The notes beneath the pieces were generated by a model. That model did no database searches. It saw only the letters and a program-made list of their open reading frames with translations, and had not been told where the DNA came from. DNA of 64,000 nt from Oscillospiraceae bacterium (lineage in GTDB: Bacteria; Bacillota; Clostridia; Oscillospirales; CAG-272): positions 25,077 through 89,076 of the forward strand of contig SVRP01000009.1 of NCBI GenBank assembly GCA_015064735.1, given 5' to 3'. Shown piece after piece: positions 8,322 to 17,635 of the stretch. Both the position numbers and the translations under genes were made by a program. Each line of letters opens with the position of its first letter. Position 1 is the first letter of the stretch.

Positions 8322-9620
8322 ATGATCTGGTCAAAAGAAGAGACTCTCCCAAGAGAGGAAATAGAAAAAATACAGTTAGAGCGATTGCAGGAAACTGTAA
8401 ACCGAGTATACGAAAAGGTTGCTCCATATCGCAAAAAGATGGACGATGCGGGTGTTAAGCCGGAGGATATAAAAACTCTCGCCGACCTTTCAAAGCTCCC
8501 CTTTGTTACCAAGCAGGACATGAGAGACAACTATCCCTTCGGTCTTTTCGCAGTAGACAGAGACGAGCTTGTGCGAATTCACGCATCCAGCGGTACTACG
8601 GGTAAACCTACCGTCGTAGGATACACTCAGGGCGACCTCGAAACATGGACCGAATGCGTAACGCGTATTGCCTGCATGGGCGGAGCAAGCTCTCACGACG
8701 TAGCACAGATATGCTTCGGCTACGGAATGTTTACAGGCGCTCTCGGTCTCCACTACGGACTTGAGAATATGGGCGCAGCTATTGTTCCCTCATCCACCGG
8801 TAACTCTCAAAAGCAGATAATGTACATGCAGGACTTCGAGACATCTCTGCTCGTCGCGACTCCATCCTACGCGCTTCGCCTGGCTGAGGTGGCAAGAGAA
8901 ATGGGGATTGATCCCGCAAAGGATCTCAAGGTCAAGATAGCCCTTGTGGGAAGCGAGCTCCTCACCGACGCTATGCGTGAGGAAATGCACAAATTCTGGG
9001 GAGACGATATTCTTATTACCTCCAACTACGGAATGAGCGAGCTTATGGGTCCCGGTGTCTCGGGTGAATGTACCGAGCTTTGCGGAATGCACATAAACGA
9101 GGACTTCTTTATACCCGAAATAATCAATCCCGAAACGGGAGAGGTACTCCCCGCGGGAGAAAAGGGTGAGCTTGTTATCACCTGCATCAAGAAAGAGGGT
9201 ATCCCGCTTATCCGTTACAGAACCAAGGATATTACCCGTTTGTTCTACGAAAAGTGCAAGTGCGGAAGAACCTTCTGCAGAATGGAAAATCTTTCGGGAA
9301 GAAGCGACGACATGCTTAAAATACGCGGCGTAAACGTGTTCCCGAGCCAGATAGAGGAAGTAATCCTCAGTGTTGAGGAGCTCGGTCCTCACTACGAGAT
9401 CATCCTCGAGCGTGAGGGATATCTCGACAAGATGACCGTTAAGGTAGAGCTTGCTCAGAGTACCGACTCCTTCTCGGAGCTTGAGCGCATCACAAGAGAC
9501 GTAAGAAACAAACTGAAAATAATGCTGGGTCTGGACGCAAAGGTTATGCTTGAATCCCCCAACACTCTTCAGAGATTTGAAGGAAAGGCAAAAAGAGTTA
9601 AGGATTTAAGGAGTAAATAA
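8322..9620 (+). CDS. paaK: Phenylacetate--CoA ligase (aryl-acetate CoA ligase), paralogue 1
   Basis: Adenylate-forming enzyme joining aryl acetates (phenylacetate, indoleacetate type) to CoA with ATP to AMP; in fermenters it can be proposed to run backwards to gain ATP. 432 aa, the usual length. AMP-binding signature SSGTTGKPT about residue 89, YGMSELMGPG about residue 243, and the C-terminal hinge/lid segment RSDDMLKIRGVNVFPSQIEE about residue 327. A Cys-rich stretch KCKCGRTFC is typical of the family. The ATG at 8322 follows AAAGGAAAAAGGAAAAA and gives the same length as the second ligase of the operon. First gene behind a consensus promoter, 2 bases before iorA. Confidence 0.9.
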   Translation: MIWSKEETLPREEIEKIQLERLQETVNRVYEKVAPYRKKMDDAGVKPEDIKTLADLSKLPFVTKQDMRDNYPFGLFAVDRDELVRIHASSGTTGKPTVVGYTQGDLETWTECVTRIACMGGASSHDVAQICFGYGMFTGALGLHYGLENMGAAIVPSSTGNSQKQIMYMQDFETSLLVATPSYALRLAEVAREMGIDPAKDLKVKIALVGSELLTDAMREEMHKFWGDDILITSNYGMSELMGPGVSGECTELCGMHINEDFFIPEIINPETGEVLPAGEKGELVITCIKKEGIPLIRYRTKDITRLFYEKCKCGRTFCRMENLSGRSDDMLKIRGVNVFPSQIEEVILSVEELGPHYEIILEREGYLDKMTVKVELAQSTDSFSELERITRDVRNKLKIMLGLDAKVMLESPNTLQRFEGKAKRVKDLRSK

Positions 9621-9622
9621 TC

Positions 9623-11362
9623 ATGAGCAATAAAGTTATTATGCTCGGTAACGAGGCAATCGCAAGAGGCGCGTACGAGGCAGGAGTTAAGGTCTCCAGC
9701 GCATACCCCGGAACACCGAGTACCGAAATCAGCGAATATCTCGCTAAATATGACGAAGTATACACCGAATGGGCTCCCAACGAAAAGGTTGCCGCTGAGG
9801 TCGCTATAGGCGCATCCATTGCGGGCGTTCGCAGTCTCGCTTGTATGAAGCACGTCGGTCTCAACGTAGCAAGCGACCCCCTTTACACCTTTGCTTATAC
9901 GGGTGTTACGGGCGGCTCCGTTCTCGTCGTTGCAGACGACCCCGGTCTTGCAAGCTCCCAGAACGAGCAGGACACAAGAATGATAGCAAGAGCGGCGCAC
10001 GTTCCGGTTCTTGAGCCCTCCGACAGCGGAGAAGCTAAGGACTTCATGAAGTACGCGTATGAGCTCAGCGAAAAATACGATACGCCCGTTATTCTCCGCA
10101 CCACCACAAAGCTTGCTCACTCACAGAGCACCGTTGAGCTTTGCGACAGAGTTGAGGTAGAGGACAAAGCTTATGAGAGAAACGTAGCAAAGTACGTCAT
10201 GATGCCCGCGTCCGCCATCGGAAGACACCTCTACGTTGAGGACAGAGAAAGGAGAATGGCTGCCGACAGCGCATCCTTCCCCGTAAACAAGGTTGAAATA
10301 AACGATAAGAAGCTCGGCTTCATTACCTGCGGTATCGCTTACCAGTACGTTAAGGAAGCTTGCCCCGACGCAAGCGTTCTTAAGCTCGGTCTCGTTAACC
10401 CCATCTCCCGTGAGCTTATCGCAAGCTTTATTGAGCAGGTCGAAACAGTTTACGTATTTGAGGAGCTTGAGCCCGTTATCGAGGAGCAGGTCCGCGCTTG
10501 GGGCTTTGACGTTAAGGGTAAGGAATGCTTTACCCGTCAGGGCGAATACAGCGCAAATATGCTCAAGAAGGTAATCTACGGAGAAGGCGGAGCTGTTTTT
10601 GCAAAGCAGGAAACTCCCAACCGTCCTCCCATACTCTGCCCCGGCTGTCCCCACAGAAGTGTATTCTCTGTTCTTAACAAGCTGAAGATTCACGCATCGG
10701 GCGACATTGGCTGCTACACTCTCGGAGCGGTTGCTCCTCTGAGCGTTATTGATTCCACCATTTGTATGGGCGCAAGTATTTCGGCTCTCCACGGCATGGA
10801 AAAGGCAAGAGGCAAGGAATACGTTAAGAACTGGGTTGCCGTTATCGGAGACTCCACTTTCTTACATACAGGTATTAACTCTCTCGTTAACATGGTATAC
10901 AATAAGGCTACCGGCACAGTTATGATTCTCGACAACCGTACCACGGGTATGACGGGACATCAGGACCATGCGGCTACGGGTAAGACCCTTAAGGGCGAGG
11001 AAACCAATGCCATAGACTTCCCCACCCTCTGCCGTGCTATCGGTGTTGAAAACGTAATCGAGGTAAACGCCTTCGACGTTAAGGAGCTTGAGCGCGTTAT
11101 TACCGAAAGCGTAAACAGCGATACTCTCACTGTTATTATAACCAAGTCTCCCTGCGTTCTCCTCAAGGGTCAGAAGTTCCCGAACAAGTGCGCAGTAGAC
11201 CCCGACAAGTGCAGAAAATGCGGAATGTGTATGAAAATAGGATGTCCCGCAATGACTAAGGGTGAGGACGGAAAGGTCAAGATAGACCCCACAATGTGCA
11301 ACGGCTGCGGCCTTTGCAAGAATTATTGCAAATTCGGCGCAATAGAAACGGTGGTGAAGTAA
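9623..11362 (+). CDS. iorA: Indolepyruvate:ferredoxin oxidoreductase, alpha subunit
   Basis: Oxidises aryl pyruvates (from Trp, Phe, Tyr) with CoA to aryl-acetyl-CoA plus CO2 and reduced ferredoxin; cytoplasmic, oxygen-sensitive. 579 aa. N-terminal pyruvate-oxidoreductase domain (SSAYPGTPSTEI about residue 25), thiamine-diphosphate domain with GDIGCYTLG about 359 and GDSTFLHTGINSLVN about 409, then two C-terminal ferredoxin clusters CRKCGMCMKIGC about 530 and CNGCGLCKNYC about 559. AAGGAGTAAATAATC precedes the ATG. iorB starts 1 base after its stop. Confidence 0.95.
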   Translation: MSNKVIMLGNEAIARGAYEAGVKVSSAYPGTPSTEISEYLAKYDEVYTEWAPNEKVAAEVAIGASIAGVRSLACMKHVGLNVASDPLYTFAYTGVTGGSVLVVADDPGLASSQNEQDTRMIARAAHVPVLEPSDSGEAKDFMKYAYELSEKYDTPVILRTTTKLAHSQSTVELCDRVEVEDKAYERNVAKYVMMPASAIGRHLYVEDRERRMAADSASFPVNKVEINDKKLGFITCGIAYQYVKEACPDASVLKLGLVNPISRELIASFIEQVETVYVFEELEPVIEEQVRAWGFDVKGKECFTRQGEYSANMLKKVIYGEGGAVFAKQETPNRPPILCPGCPHRSVFSVLNKLKIHASGDIGCYTLGAVAPLSVIDSTICMGASISALHGMEKARGKEYVKNWVAVIGDSTFLHTGINSLVNMVYNKATGTVMILDNRTTGMTGHQDHAATGKTLKGEETNAIDFPTLCRAIGVENVIEVNAFDVKELERVITESVNSDTLTVIITKSPCVLLKGQKFPNKCAVDPDKCRKCGMCMKIGCPAMTKGEDGKVKIDPTMCNGCGLCKNYCKFGAIETVVK

Positions 11363-11363
11363 T

Positions 11364-11936
11364 ATGACTAAAAATATAATGATAGTTGGTGTTGGCGGTC
11401 AGGGCACGCTTCTGACCAGCCGTATAATCGGAAAGACCGCTCTTTCTCAGGGGCTTGACGTAAAGATATCCGAGGTTCACGGAATGGCTCAGAGAGGCGG
11501 AAGCGTCGTTACCTTCGTTCGCTTTGGCGAGAAGGTTTGCGAGCCCGTCGTTGAAGAGGGGCAGGCAGACGTTATTATAGCTTTTGAGCGTCTTGAGGCT
11601 ATGAGATACTCTCATTTCCTTAAGAAGGACGGAATTCTTATAGTTAACGATTGCAGAATTGATCCAATGACAGTCGTTATCGGTGCTAAGCAATACCCCG
11701 AAAACATACTTGAGGATCTCGGCAAAAAGCACACGGTATACTCCATTGACGGTCAGAAAATTGCTATTGAGCTTGGAAACAGCAAGGTACTCAACTCGGT
11801 TGTTCTCGGATATTCGGCAAAGCATATCGGATTTGACAAGGAAACCTGGCTTGACATTGTGTCTTCAACCGTTCCTCCAAAAACCGTTGAGCTCAACCAA
11901 AAAGCATTTATCACAGGGTATGATATGCAGAAATAA
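11364..11936 (+). CDS. iorB: Indolepyruvate:ferredoxin oxidoreductase, beta subunit
   Basis: Partner of IorA, 190 aa, homologous to the gamma domain of pyruvate:ferredoxin oxidoreductase. The start MIVGVGGQGTLLTSRI is the family signature, followed by EVHGMAQRGGSVVTFVRFG. With IorA it forms the complete enzyme. The gene is one base downstream of iorA, so translation is probably coupled. Confidence 0.95.
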   Translation: MTKNIMIVGVGGQGTLLTSRIIGKTALSQGLDVKISEVHGMAQRGGSVVTFVRFGEKVCEPVVEEGQADVIIAFERLEAMRYSHFLKKDGILIVNDCRIDPMTVVIGAKQYPENILEDLGKKHTVYSIDGQKIAIELGNSKVLNSVVLGYSAKHIGFDKETWLDIVSSTVPPKTVELNQKAFITGYDMQK

Positions 11937-11950
11937 GGAGAACACTAAAA

Positions 11951-13249
11951 ATGATCTGGAATGAAACAAAAGAATGTATGAGCCGCGATCAGATGACTAA
12001 TCTTCAGAGCGCAAGACTTGTAAAGCTCGTTGATTACGTTTATCACAACGTTGAATTTTACCGCAAGAAAATGCAGGCGGTAGGTCTCATGCCGGGCGAT
12101 ATTAAGAGCATCGAGGATATAACCAAGCTCCCCTTCACCACAAAGGACGACCTCCGCGATACCTATCCCTTCGGTCTCTTTGCCGTACCCAATTCCGAAA
12201 TCGTAAGAATCCACGCTTCCAGCGGTACTACGGGTAAGGCAACCGTTGTAGGATACACAAGATACGACCTGGAAATCTGGGCAGAGTGCGTTGCCCGTTG
12301 TATGACAATGGCGGGTATCGGAAAGGACGATATTATCCAGGTTGCTTACGGCTACGGTCTCTTTACCGGCGGACTTGGCGCGCACAGCGGCGCCGAGAAG
12401 ATTGGTGCAACCGTTGTTCCCATGAGCACAGGTAACTCCAAAAAGCTCACGACTATGATGGTTGACTTCGGTGCAACCGCAATTGCTTGTACTCCCTCTT
12501 ATCTGCTCCATATTTCAGAGGTTCTTGCCACTGAGGGCTTGCTTGACAAGATCAAGCTCAGAGCTGCCGTTTGCGGTGCTGAGCCCTGGACAGAAAAGAT
12601 GCGTCAGGAAATCGAGAAGCGGCTTAACATAAAGGCATACGACATTTACGGCTTGAGTGAGGTAATGGGACCCGGCGTTGCTTGCGACTGCCAGTTCCAC
12701 AAGGGTCTCCACGTTTGCGAGGATCACTTCTATCCCGAAATACTCAATTCCGCAACTCTTACTCCCGTTGCGGAGGGTGAGACCGGTGAGCTTGCCTTCA
12801 CCACTCTCACAAAACAGGGTATTCCTCTTATCCGTTACAGAACCAAGGACCTTACGAGCATTGACCGTTCTCCCTGCGAATGCGGAAGAACCAGTGCGAG
12901 AATCTCCCGCTTCAAGGGCCGTGTTGACGACATGCTCATTATCCGCGGGGTAAACGTATTCCCAAGCCAGGTTGAGGCGGCTCTTGTTGACGTTGAGGAG
13001 GTTACACCTCACTACATGATGGTGGTTGACCGAATCAATAACCTTGACACACTTGAAATTCAGGTTGAGATAGACCAGAAGTATTATACCGACGAAATAA
13101 GAGCTATTGAGGCACTCAACAAGAAGATCTCTCACATTATTCAGCAGGCTCTCGGTATTAATGCAAAGATCAAGATAGTTGAGCCTCAGACCCTTGTAAG
13201 AAGCGAGGGCAAGGCTGTTCACGTAATAGACAACCGTAAATACGACTGA
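11951..13249 (+). CDS. paaK: Phenylacetate--CoA ligase, paralogue 2
   Basis: Second aryl-acetate:CoA ligase of the operon, 432 aa, clearly paralogous to the gene at 8322 (same length, same signatures). SSGTTGKAT about residue 90, YGLSEVMGPG about 239, RVDDMLIIRGVNVFPSQ about 322, and the Cys-rich loop CECGRTS. Having two ligases flank iorAB suggests different substrate ranges (for example phenyl- versus indole-acetate) or separate forward and reverse use. Start follows AAGGAGAACACTAAAA, 14 bases after iorB. Confidence 0.92.
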   Translation: MIWNETKECMSRDQMTNLQSARLVKLVDYVYHNVEFYRKKMQAVGLMPGDIKSIEDITKLPFTTKDDLRDTYPFGLFAVPNSEIVRIHASSGTTGKATVVGYTRYDLEIWAECVARCMTMAGIGKDDIIQVAYGYGLFTGGLGAHSGAEKIGATVVPMSTGNSKKLTTMMVDFGATAIACTPSYLLHISEVLATEGLLDKIKLRAAVCGAEPWTEKMRQEIEKRLNIKAYDIYGLSEVMGPGVACDCQFHKGLHVCEDHFYPEILNSATLTPVAEGETGELAFTTLTKQGIPLIRYRTKDLTSIDRSPCECGRTSARISRFKGRVDDMLIIRGVNVFPSQVEAALVDVEEVTPHYMMVVDRINNLDTLEIQVEIDQKYYTDEIRAIEALNKKISHIIQQALGINAKIKIVEPQTLVRSEGKAVHVIDNRKYD

Positions 13250-13268
13250 TTTAAAGGAGGATTTTAAA

Positions 13269-13697
13269 ATGTTTGCAAAGCAGCTTACAGTATTTATCGA
13301 AAACAGAACGGGCAGACTCAGCGAGGTTCTTAACGTTCTTAAGGAAAACGGCGTAAACATCATTTCCATGAGCCTTGCCGATACCACAGAGTTCGGTCTG
13401 CTCAGACTTATCGTAAACGATCCTGTACTCGGAAAGGAAAAGCTTACCGAGGGTGGCTTCTCTTCCCTTATTTCCGACGTTTCAATTATAAAGATTCCCC
13501 ACAAGGCAGGCAGCCTTCAGGAGCTTCTTAAGGCGATCGACGACAACGGAGTCAACATAGAGTACATGTACGGTCTGTCGGTAGATACTGACAAGGCGTA
13601 CGTTGTTCTCAAGGCATCAAACATAGCTCTCGCGGACGAGATACTCACCAAGAACAACATAGAGACCATTTCCTGCGAGCAGCTTATTAAAATGTAA
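13269..13697 (+). CDS. Tandem ACT-domain protein
   Basis: Small cytoplasmic protein of 142 aa made of two ACT domains (about 1-70 and 71-142). Both begin with the typical strand-turn pattern: VFIENRTGRLSEVLNVLKENGVNI and IPHKAGSLQELLKAIDDNGVNI share the form GxL.E.L..L..NGVNI. ACT domains bind amino acids, and this arrangement is often found next to paaK in anaerobes, so it may sense aromatic amino acids. It has no catalytic domain. AAAGGAGGATTTTAAA precedes the ATG. Confidence 0.85.
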   Translation: MFAKQLTVFIENRTGRLSEVLNVLKENGVNIISMSLADTTEFGLLRLIVNDPVLGKEKLTEGGFSSLISDVSIIKIPHKAGSLQELLKAIDDNGVNIEYMYGLSVDTDKAYVVLKASNIALADEILTKNNIETISCEQLIKM

Positions 13698-13710
13698 CAG
13701 AGGTTACTCA

Positions 13711-14520
13711 ATGATAATTGATTTTCACACGCATCTTTTCCCCGAAAAAATTGCGGCAAGGACTATTGATTATCTTTCGAAAAAGGGCGGTATACCGCCC
13801 TTTTCCGACGGAACGGCTTCAGGGCTTATACACTCACTTGAGCGCGCGAAGGCAGATATTGCCGTAAATCTGCCCGTGCTTACCAACCCCTCGCAGTTTG
13901 AAAGCGTCAACCGCTTTGCCTGCGAAATAAATGAGCAATATAAAAACGCGGAGAGACGAATAATCTCTTTTGGCGGCATTCACCCTCTTTGCGAGGATAT
14001 TGACGGCAAGATGAAGCAATTAAAGGGCATGGGCTTTCTTGGTGTAAAGGTACACCCGGACTATCAGGAGACCCCCTTTAACAGTGATGGATATATTCGA
14101 ATACTGCAATGCGCAAAGGAATACGATCTCATCGTGGTTACACATGCGGGAATAGATGCAGGATACCGCGACCGCCCCGTAATGTGCACGCCGGCACTTG
14201 CTAAGGAAGTCATAGATAAGGTTGGACACGGCAAGCTCGTTCTTGCCCACCTTGGTGGATACGAGACCGTAGAGCAGGTATTCGAGCTGCTTTGCGGTAA
14301 GGACGTTTATTTTGACACAGCTTACGTTCTTCGCTTTATAGGCGAGGAAAACTTCAAAAAATTGCTCAAATTGCACGGTGAAGACAGGATACTCTTTGCC
14401 AGCGATTCGCCGTGGAGCGATATTGACGGCGACGTTAAAATCTTAAAATCTTTTGAACTTGGAAAAGAAACCGAGGACAAGCTATTCTGCCAAAATGCAA
14501 AAAGGCTTCTCGGTATATAG
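13711..14520 (+). CDS. Amidohydrolase-2 family metal-dependent hydrolase
   Basis: TIM-barrel hydrolase or decarboxylase of 269 aa. Metal-binding signature IDFHTHLFP at the N-terminus, GVKVHPDYQ about residue 113, VVTHAGID about 143, LVLAHLGGYE about 175, and LFASDSPWSD about 229, all conserved positions of the family. It sits between the ACT protein and the aminotransferase in the aromatic amino acid operon, but what it does there is unknown. The start follows AGAGGTTACTCA. Family call is secure, substrate not assignable. Confidence 0.82.
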   Translation: MIIDFHTHLFPEKIAARTIDYLSKKGGIPPFSDGTASGLIHSLERAKADIAVNLPVLTNPSQFESVNRFACEINEQYKNAERRIISFGGIHPLCEDIDGKMKQLKGMGFLGVKVHPDYQETPFNSDGYIRILQCAKEYDLIVVTHAGIDAGYRDRPVMCTPALAKEVIDKVGHGKLVLAHLGGYETVEQVFELLCGKDVYFDTAYVLRFIGEENFKKLLKLHGEDRILFASDSPWSDIDGDVKILKSFELGKETEDKLFCQNAKRLLGI

Positions 14521-14528
14521 GTGATATT

Positions 14529-15722
14529 ATGGGATACAATCAGAAAATGTACGGACTTGGCAGCAAGCGCTCCATAATCCGTGAAATCTTTGAATACAGC
14601 AAAACGAGAGCTGCGGAGATCGGAGCTGAAAACGTGTTTGATTTCAGTCTCGGAAACCCCAGTGTTCCCGCTCCAAAGGAGGTCAATGACACGGTTAAGG
14701 AGCTTCTCGAAACCGAAAGTCCCGTGCTTCTTCACGGATACACCTCTGCTCAGGGCGACGCAAAAGTAAGACAGACTATCGCTGACAGCATAAAGACGCG
14801 TTTTGGAGTTGACATGTCTCCAAACGGAATTTATATGACCTGCGGTGCGGCTGCTTCGCTTTCCATCTGCCTTAAGGCAATAATCGAAAAGGAGGGTGAG
14901 GAGGTAATCGCCTTTGCTCCTTTCTTTACAGAATACAGAGTATTTATCGAAAATGCGGGCGGCACTATCGTTGTAAGCAAGCCTGACCCGAATACTCTTT
15001 CCATAGATATTGCAGATTTTGAGGACAAAATAACTCCCAATACAAAGGCAATTATTATGAATTCCCCCAACAATCCCAGTGGCGTTGTATACACCGAGGA
15101 AACAGTAAAGGCTGTTTGCGATATTCTTCGCAAGAAGTCCGAGGAATACGGACACGTTATTTATCTCATCGCCGATGAGCCGTACCGTGAGCTCGTTTAC
15201 TCGGGTGTTGACGTTCCTTATCTTATGAACTATTACGATAACACTCTCGTTTGTTACTCATATTCAAAATCCCTTTCTCTTCCCGGTGAGAGAATCGGAT
15301 ACATAGCTGTTTGTCCCAAGATGGAGGACGGTCAGAACGTATATCTCGCTATCTGCGGAGCGGGAAGATCCTTGGGTTACGTTTGCGCACCCAGCCTTTT
15401 CCAGCAGGTTATCGCCCGTTGCATCAACGCAAAGGTAGATATAAACGTATACCGTGAGAACAGAGACCTTCTTTACGATAATTTGACCGCTTACGGCTAC
15501 GATTGTGTTAAGCCCGACGGCGCGTTCTATCTCTTTGTAAAGGCTCTTGAACCCGATGCTTACGCATTCTACGAAAAGGCAAAGAAACACGAAATTCTCG
15601 TGGTTCCCTGCGACGATTTCGGTGTTGAGGGCTACGTGAGAATAGCATACTGCGTGGACAAGTCAAGGGTTCTCGGCGCACTCCCCGCATTCAAGGCTCT
15701 TGCTGAGGAATACGGCAAATAA
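14529..15722 (+). CDS. Class I/II pyridoxal-phosphate aminotransferase (probably aromatic)
   Basis: Fold-type I aminotransferase, 397 aa. NSPNNPSGVVY about residue 178, LIADEPYRELVY about 216, and the PLP-lysine segment SYSKSLSLPGERIGY about 245-260. As last gene of the iorAB operon it most likely makes the aryl pyruvates that IorAB oxidises, from Phe, Tyr or Trp. This substrate assignment is inferred from context. Start 8 bases after the amidohydrolase stop, with AGGTGAT upstream. Confidence 0.85.
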   Translation: MGYNQKMYGLGSKRSIIREIFEYSKTRAAEIGAENVFDFSLGNPSVPAPKEVNDTVKELLETESPVLLHGYTSAQGDAKVRQTIADSIKTRFGVDMSPNGIYMTCGAAASLSICLKAIIEKEGEEVIAFAPFFTEYRVFIENAGGTIVVSKPDPNTLSIDIADFEDKITPNTKAIIMNSPNNPSGVVYTEETVKAVCDILRKKSEEYGHVIYLIADEPYRELVYSGVDVPYLMNYYDNTLVCYSYSKSLSLPGERIGYIAVCPKMEDGQNVYLAICGAGRSLGYVCAPSLFQQVIARCINAKVDINVYRENRDLLYDNLTAYGYDCVKPDGAFYLFVKALEPDAYAFYEKAKKHEILVVPCDDFGVEGYVRIAYCVDKSRVLGALPAFKALAEEYGK

Positions 15723-15734
15723 AGCGCTTGCGAC

Positions 15735-15776
15735 AGTAAAAAAATACATATCGTCAGTAAAAAAGTACCTTGACAA
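15735..15776 (+). promoter_or_regulatory. Paired direct repeats next to a consensus -35 box
   Basis: CAGTAAAAAAATAC (15735-15748) and CAGTAAAAAAGTAC (15756-15769) start 21 bases apart, two helical turns, and the second ends one base before TTGACA (15771-15776). A -10 candidate TACCAT (15793-15798) lies 16 bases on. Direct repeats abutting the -35 are the usual layout for AraC-type activators. Confidence 0.5.
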
Positions 15777-15783
15777 ATATTTA

Positions 15784-15821
15784 AAAATAGTTTACCATAT
15801 AACCGTATGGTAAACTATTTT
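15784..15821 (+). promoter_or_regulatory. 16-bp inverted repeat over the -10 and leader
   Basis: Perfect arms AAAATAGTTTACCATA / TATGGTAAACTATTTT with a 6-base loop, followed by three more Ts and immediately by GGAGG. It could be a repressor operator overlapping the -10, or an intrinsic terminator for the upstream ior operon; the two are not exclusive. Confidence 0.55.
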
Positions 15822-15834
15822 TTTGGAGGTAGCT

Positions 15835-17487
15835 ATGCTTACGATTTTCCACGGATACGTTCCCGAGGTCTGGGACGCTTATTTTAAGGCAGGTCTTATA
15901 AGCGGAAACGACGGTATTCGCTTTTGTCAGACAACCCGCTTTGACGACACGAAGAAATTCAACAAAATGGCGGCAAAGGGGTCAACATTTTATAATATCG
16001 TCAACGACCTTAAGTTTCCCCTTTACGTAGATAGATTGCAGGGCGGTACCTATATTGATGCCTATCCCTACGACCAAGCTCTCGTCAACGAATACAAGGA
16101 GCTTCTCGGAGATAATTTCTGGGGATTCCAGATGCACGAGTGGCTCTCAAATTATATGTCCGACCTGAAAAAGCTCAACGGCTTGTATAAAAAGGATTGG
16201 ACGGTCGAAAAGATCAAGGCTCATATAAAGAAGGATTATCCCTATCCTTTCCTTTTTCTTGAAAGCATGACCGCCGAGGAAATGGCGCGTTACGGAAAGC
16301 CCGAAAGCTATGAAGAATTCTATGGCAACATGACCGACGTATACAGAAAGCGCCAGAAGATCGGAGAGCTTATCCCCGTTGACAGCGCGTTACTCATGTA
16401 CGCTTTTGAAATTTCGTCGGGTGCGAAGCGTCTTTTACCCGAGGTCGGCGCTCAGACCAGCGACGCAAGAGTGCAGATATGCTACGCAAGAGGAATGACA
16501 CGTAAGGAGGGACTCCATTTCGGAGTCTACTACGAGCCTTGGGGCAGACCTCCACGCACTAAGGAGCACGATTATTCCACTGGACGTCCCGAATGCACCG
16601 CCTGCTGCTATCACAGAGAGCAAAAAAACGAATGGGGCATCGGCGGCTCGGCTGATTTTCCGTTTCACACCGAGGGTCCCAACGGCGGAAGCTCCCGCTC
16701 TCTCCAAAAGAGGATATTCCTTTACTCCTACCTCTCGGGGGCTGAATTTCTCAGCGAGGAATGGGGCGTTTGCAACGTATTCTACGATTGGAAGGATTTC
16801 GAGCTTTCTCCTTACGGTCTCGTGAAGAAATATCTCGTTGACTTTATGAATAAGTATCCCGACGTAGGCGCTCCCGTTACCCCTATCGGAGTTATTATGC
16901 CGGGGGACCTTCCCATGCTCGAAAACGTATTCAAGAAGCCGCTTTACAAGCCGGCATTCCCCTACAAGAGCGACGCGTATACCAAGGTTCTTGAGGGCGT
17001 AAACGAGCTTTTCGCGAAGACCGCGCCCATGCTCGGAAACGAAAACATCACCATGGTGAACTGCGTATATCCCGATGCACTTGATCTGCTTAACGACGGT
17101 TTCGGAGATATATCGAAATACGATTATCTCGTTGACCTTACGTCCGATCCCGAATTTGCGCGAAGGCATAGCAATATATGCGAAATATCCGACGTTAAAA
17201 ATATTCTCAGAAGGACTCTGCCCTGCTACGTGGAAGGAGATATTCATTGGCTCGTCAACGAACGCGCAGGCGGCGGATATTATCTCACCGTATTCAACAA
17301 CGGCGGTGTTATGAGAATTATCGAGGACGGAGAATACACTCTTCCCGAGGCTGATGCCACGGTAACCGTTACCTTCAAGAACGGTGCTTCCCCTGTGCTC
17401 TGCGAGGGTAAGGCAAATCTCGAAAAGGACGGAGACGTATACCGACTTAAGGTCAAAGCGGGAGATTTCGCGTTTATAAAATTCTAA
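15835..17487 (+). CDS. Putative glycosidase-like protein of unknown family
   Basis: Unrecognised 550-aa cytoplasmic protein without signal peptide. The layout resembles three-domain glycoside hydrolases: an N-terminal barrel-like part with acidic/aromatic patches (GFQMHEW about residue 99, GVYYEPWGRPPR about 233, FLSEEWGV about 306), a middle domain with YLVDLTSDPEF, and a C-terminal beta domain beginning HWLVNERAGGGYYLTVFNNGG. The acids in MHEW and SEEWG are candidate catalytic residues. The ATG at 15835 follows GGAGGTAGCT; the in-frame TTG at 15823 is part of the ribosome site. It is a lone gene between two terminator-like hairpins with its own control region. Confidence 0.55.
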   Translation: MLTIFHGYVPEVWDAYFKAGLISGNDGIRFCQTTRFDDTKKFNKMAAKGSTFYNIVNDLKFPLYVDRLQGGTYIDAYPYDQALVNEYKELLGDNFWGFQMHEWLSNYMSDLKKLNGLYKKDWTVEKIKAHIKKDYPYPFLFLESMTAEEMARYGKPESYEEFYGNMTDVYRKRQKIGELIPVDSALLMYAFEISSGAKRLLPEVGAQTSDARVQICYARGMTRKEGLHFGVYYEPWGRPPRTKEHDYSTGRPECTACCYHREQKNEWGIGGSADFPFHTEGPNGGSSRSLQKRIFLYSYLSGAEFLSEEWGVCNVFYDWKDFELSPYGLVKKYLVDFMNKYPDVGAPVTPIGVIMPGDLPMLENVFKKPLYKPAFPYKSDAYTKVLEGVNELFAKTAPMLGNENITMVNCVYPDALDLLNDGFGDISKYDYLVDLTSDPEFARRHSNICEISDVKNILRRTLPCYVEGDIHWLVNERAGGGYYLTVFNNGGVMRIIEDGEYTLPEADATVTVTFKNGASPVLCEGKANLEKDGDVYRLKVKAGDFAFIKF

Positions 17488-17495
17488 TCTTTTTC

Positions 17496-17533
17496 AAACC
17501 GAGGAATGCAAAAATGCTTTCCTCGGTTTTTTT
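17496..17533 (+). terminator. Intrinsic terminator after the glycosidase-like gene
   Basis: Stem AAACCGAGGAA / TTCCTCGGTTT followed by a run of seven Ts. Confidence 0.85.
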
Positions 17534-17635
17534 GAGTAAAAAGGCGAATTTACTGTGAATATATTACACAATCTGTATGCTCAGAAGCACAAATTTGTTG
17601 ATTGTGTTGAAAATAAATATTTTTTTAACAAACTA

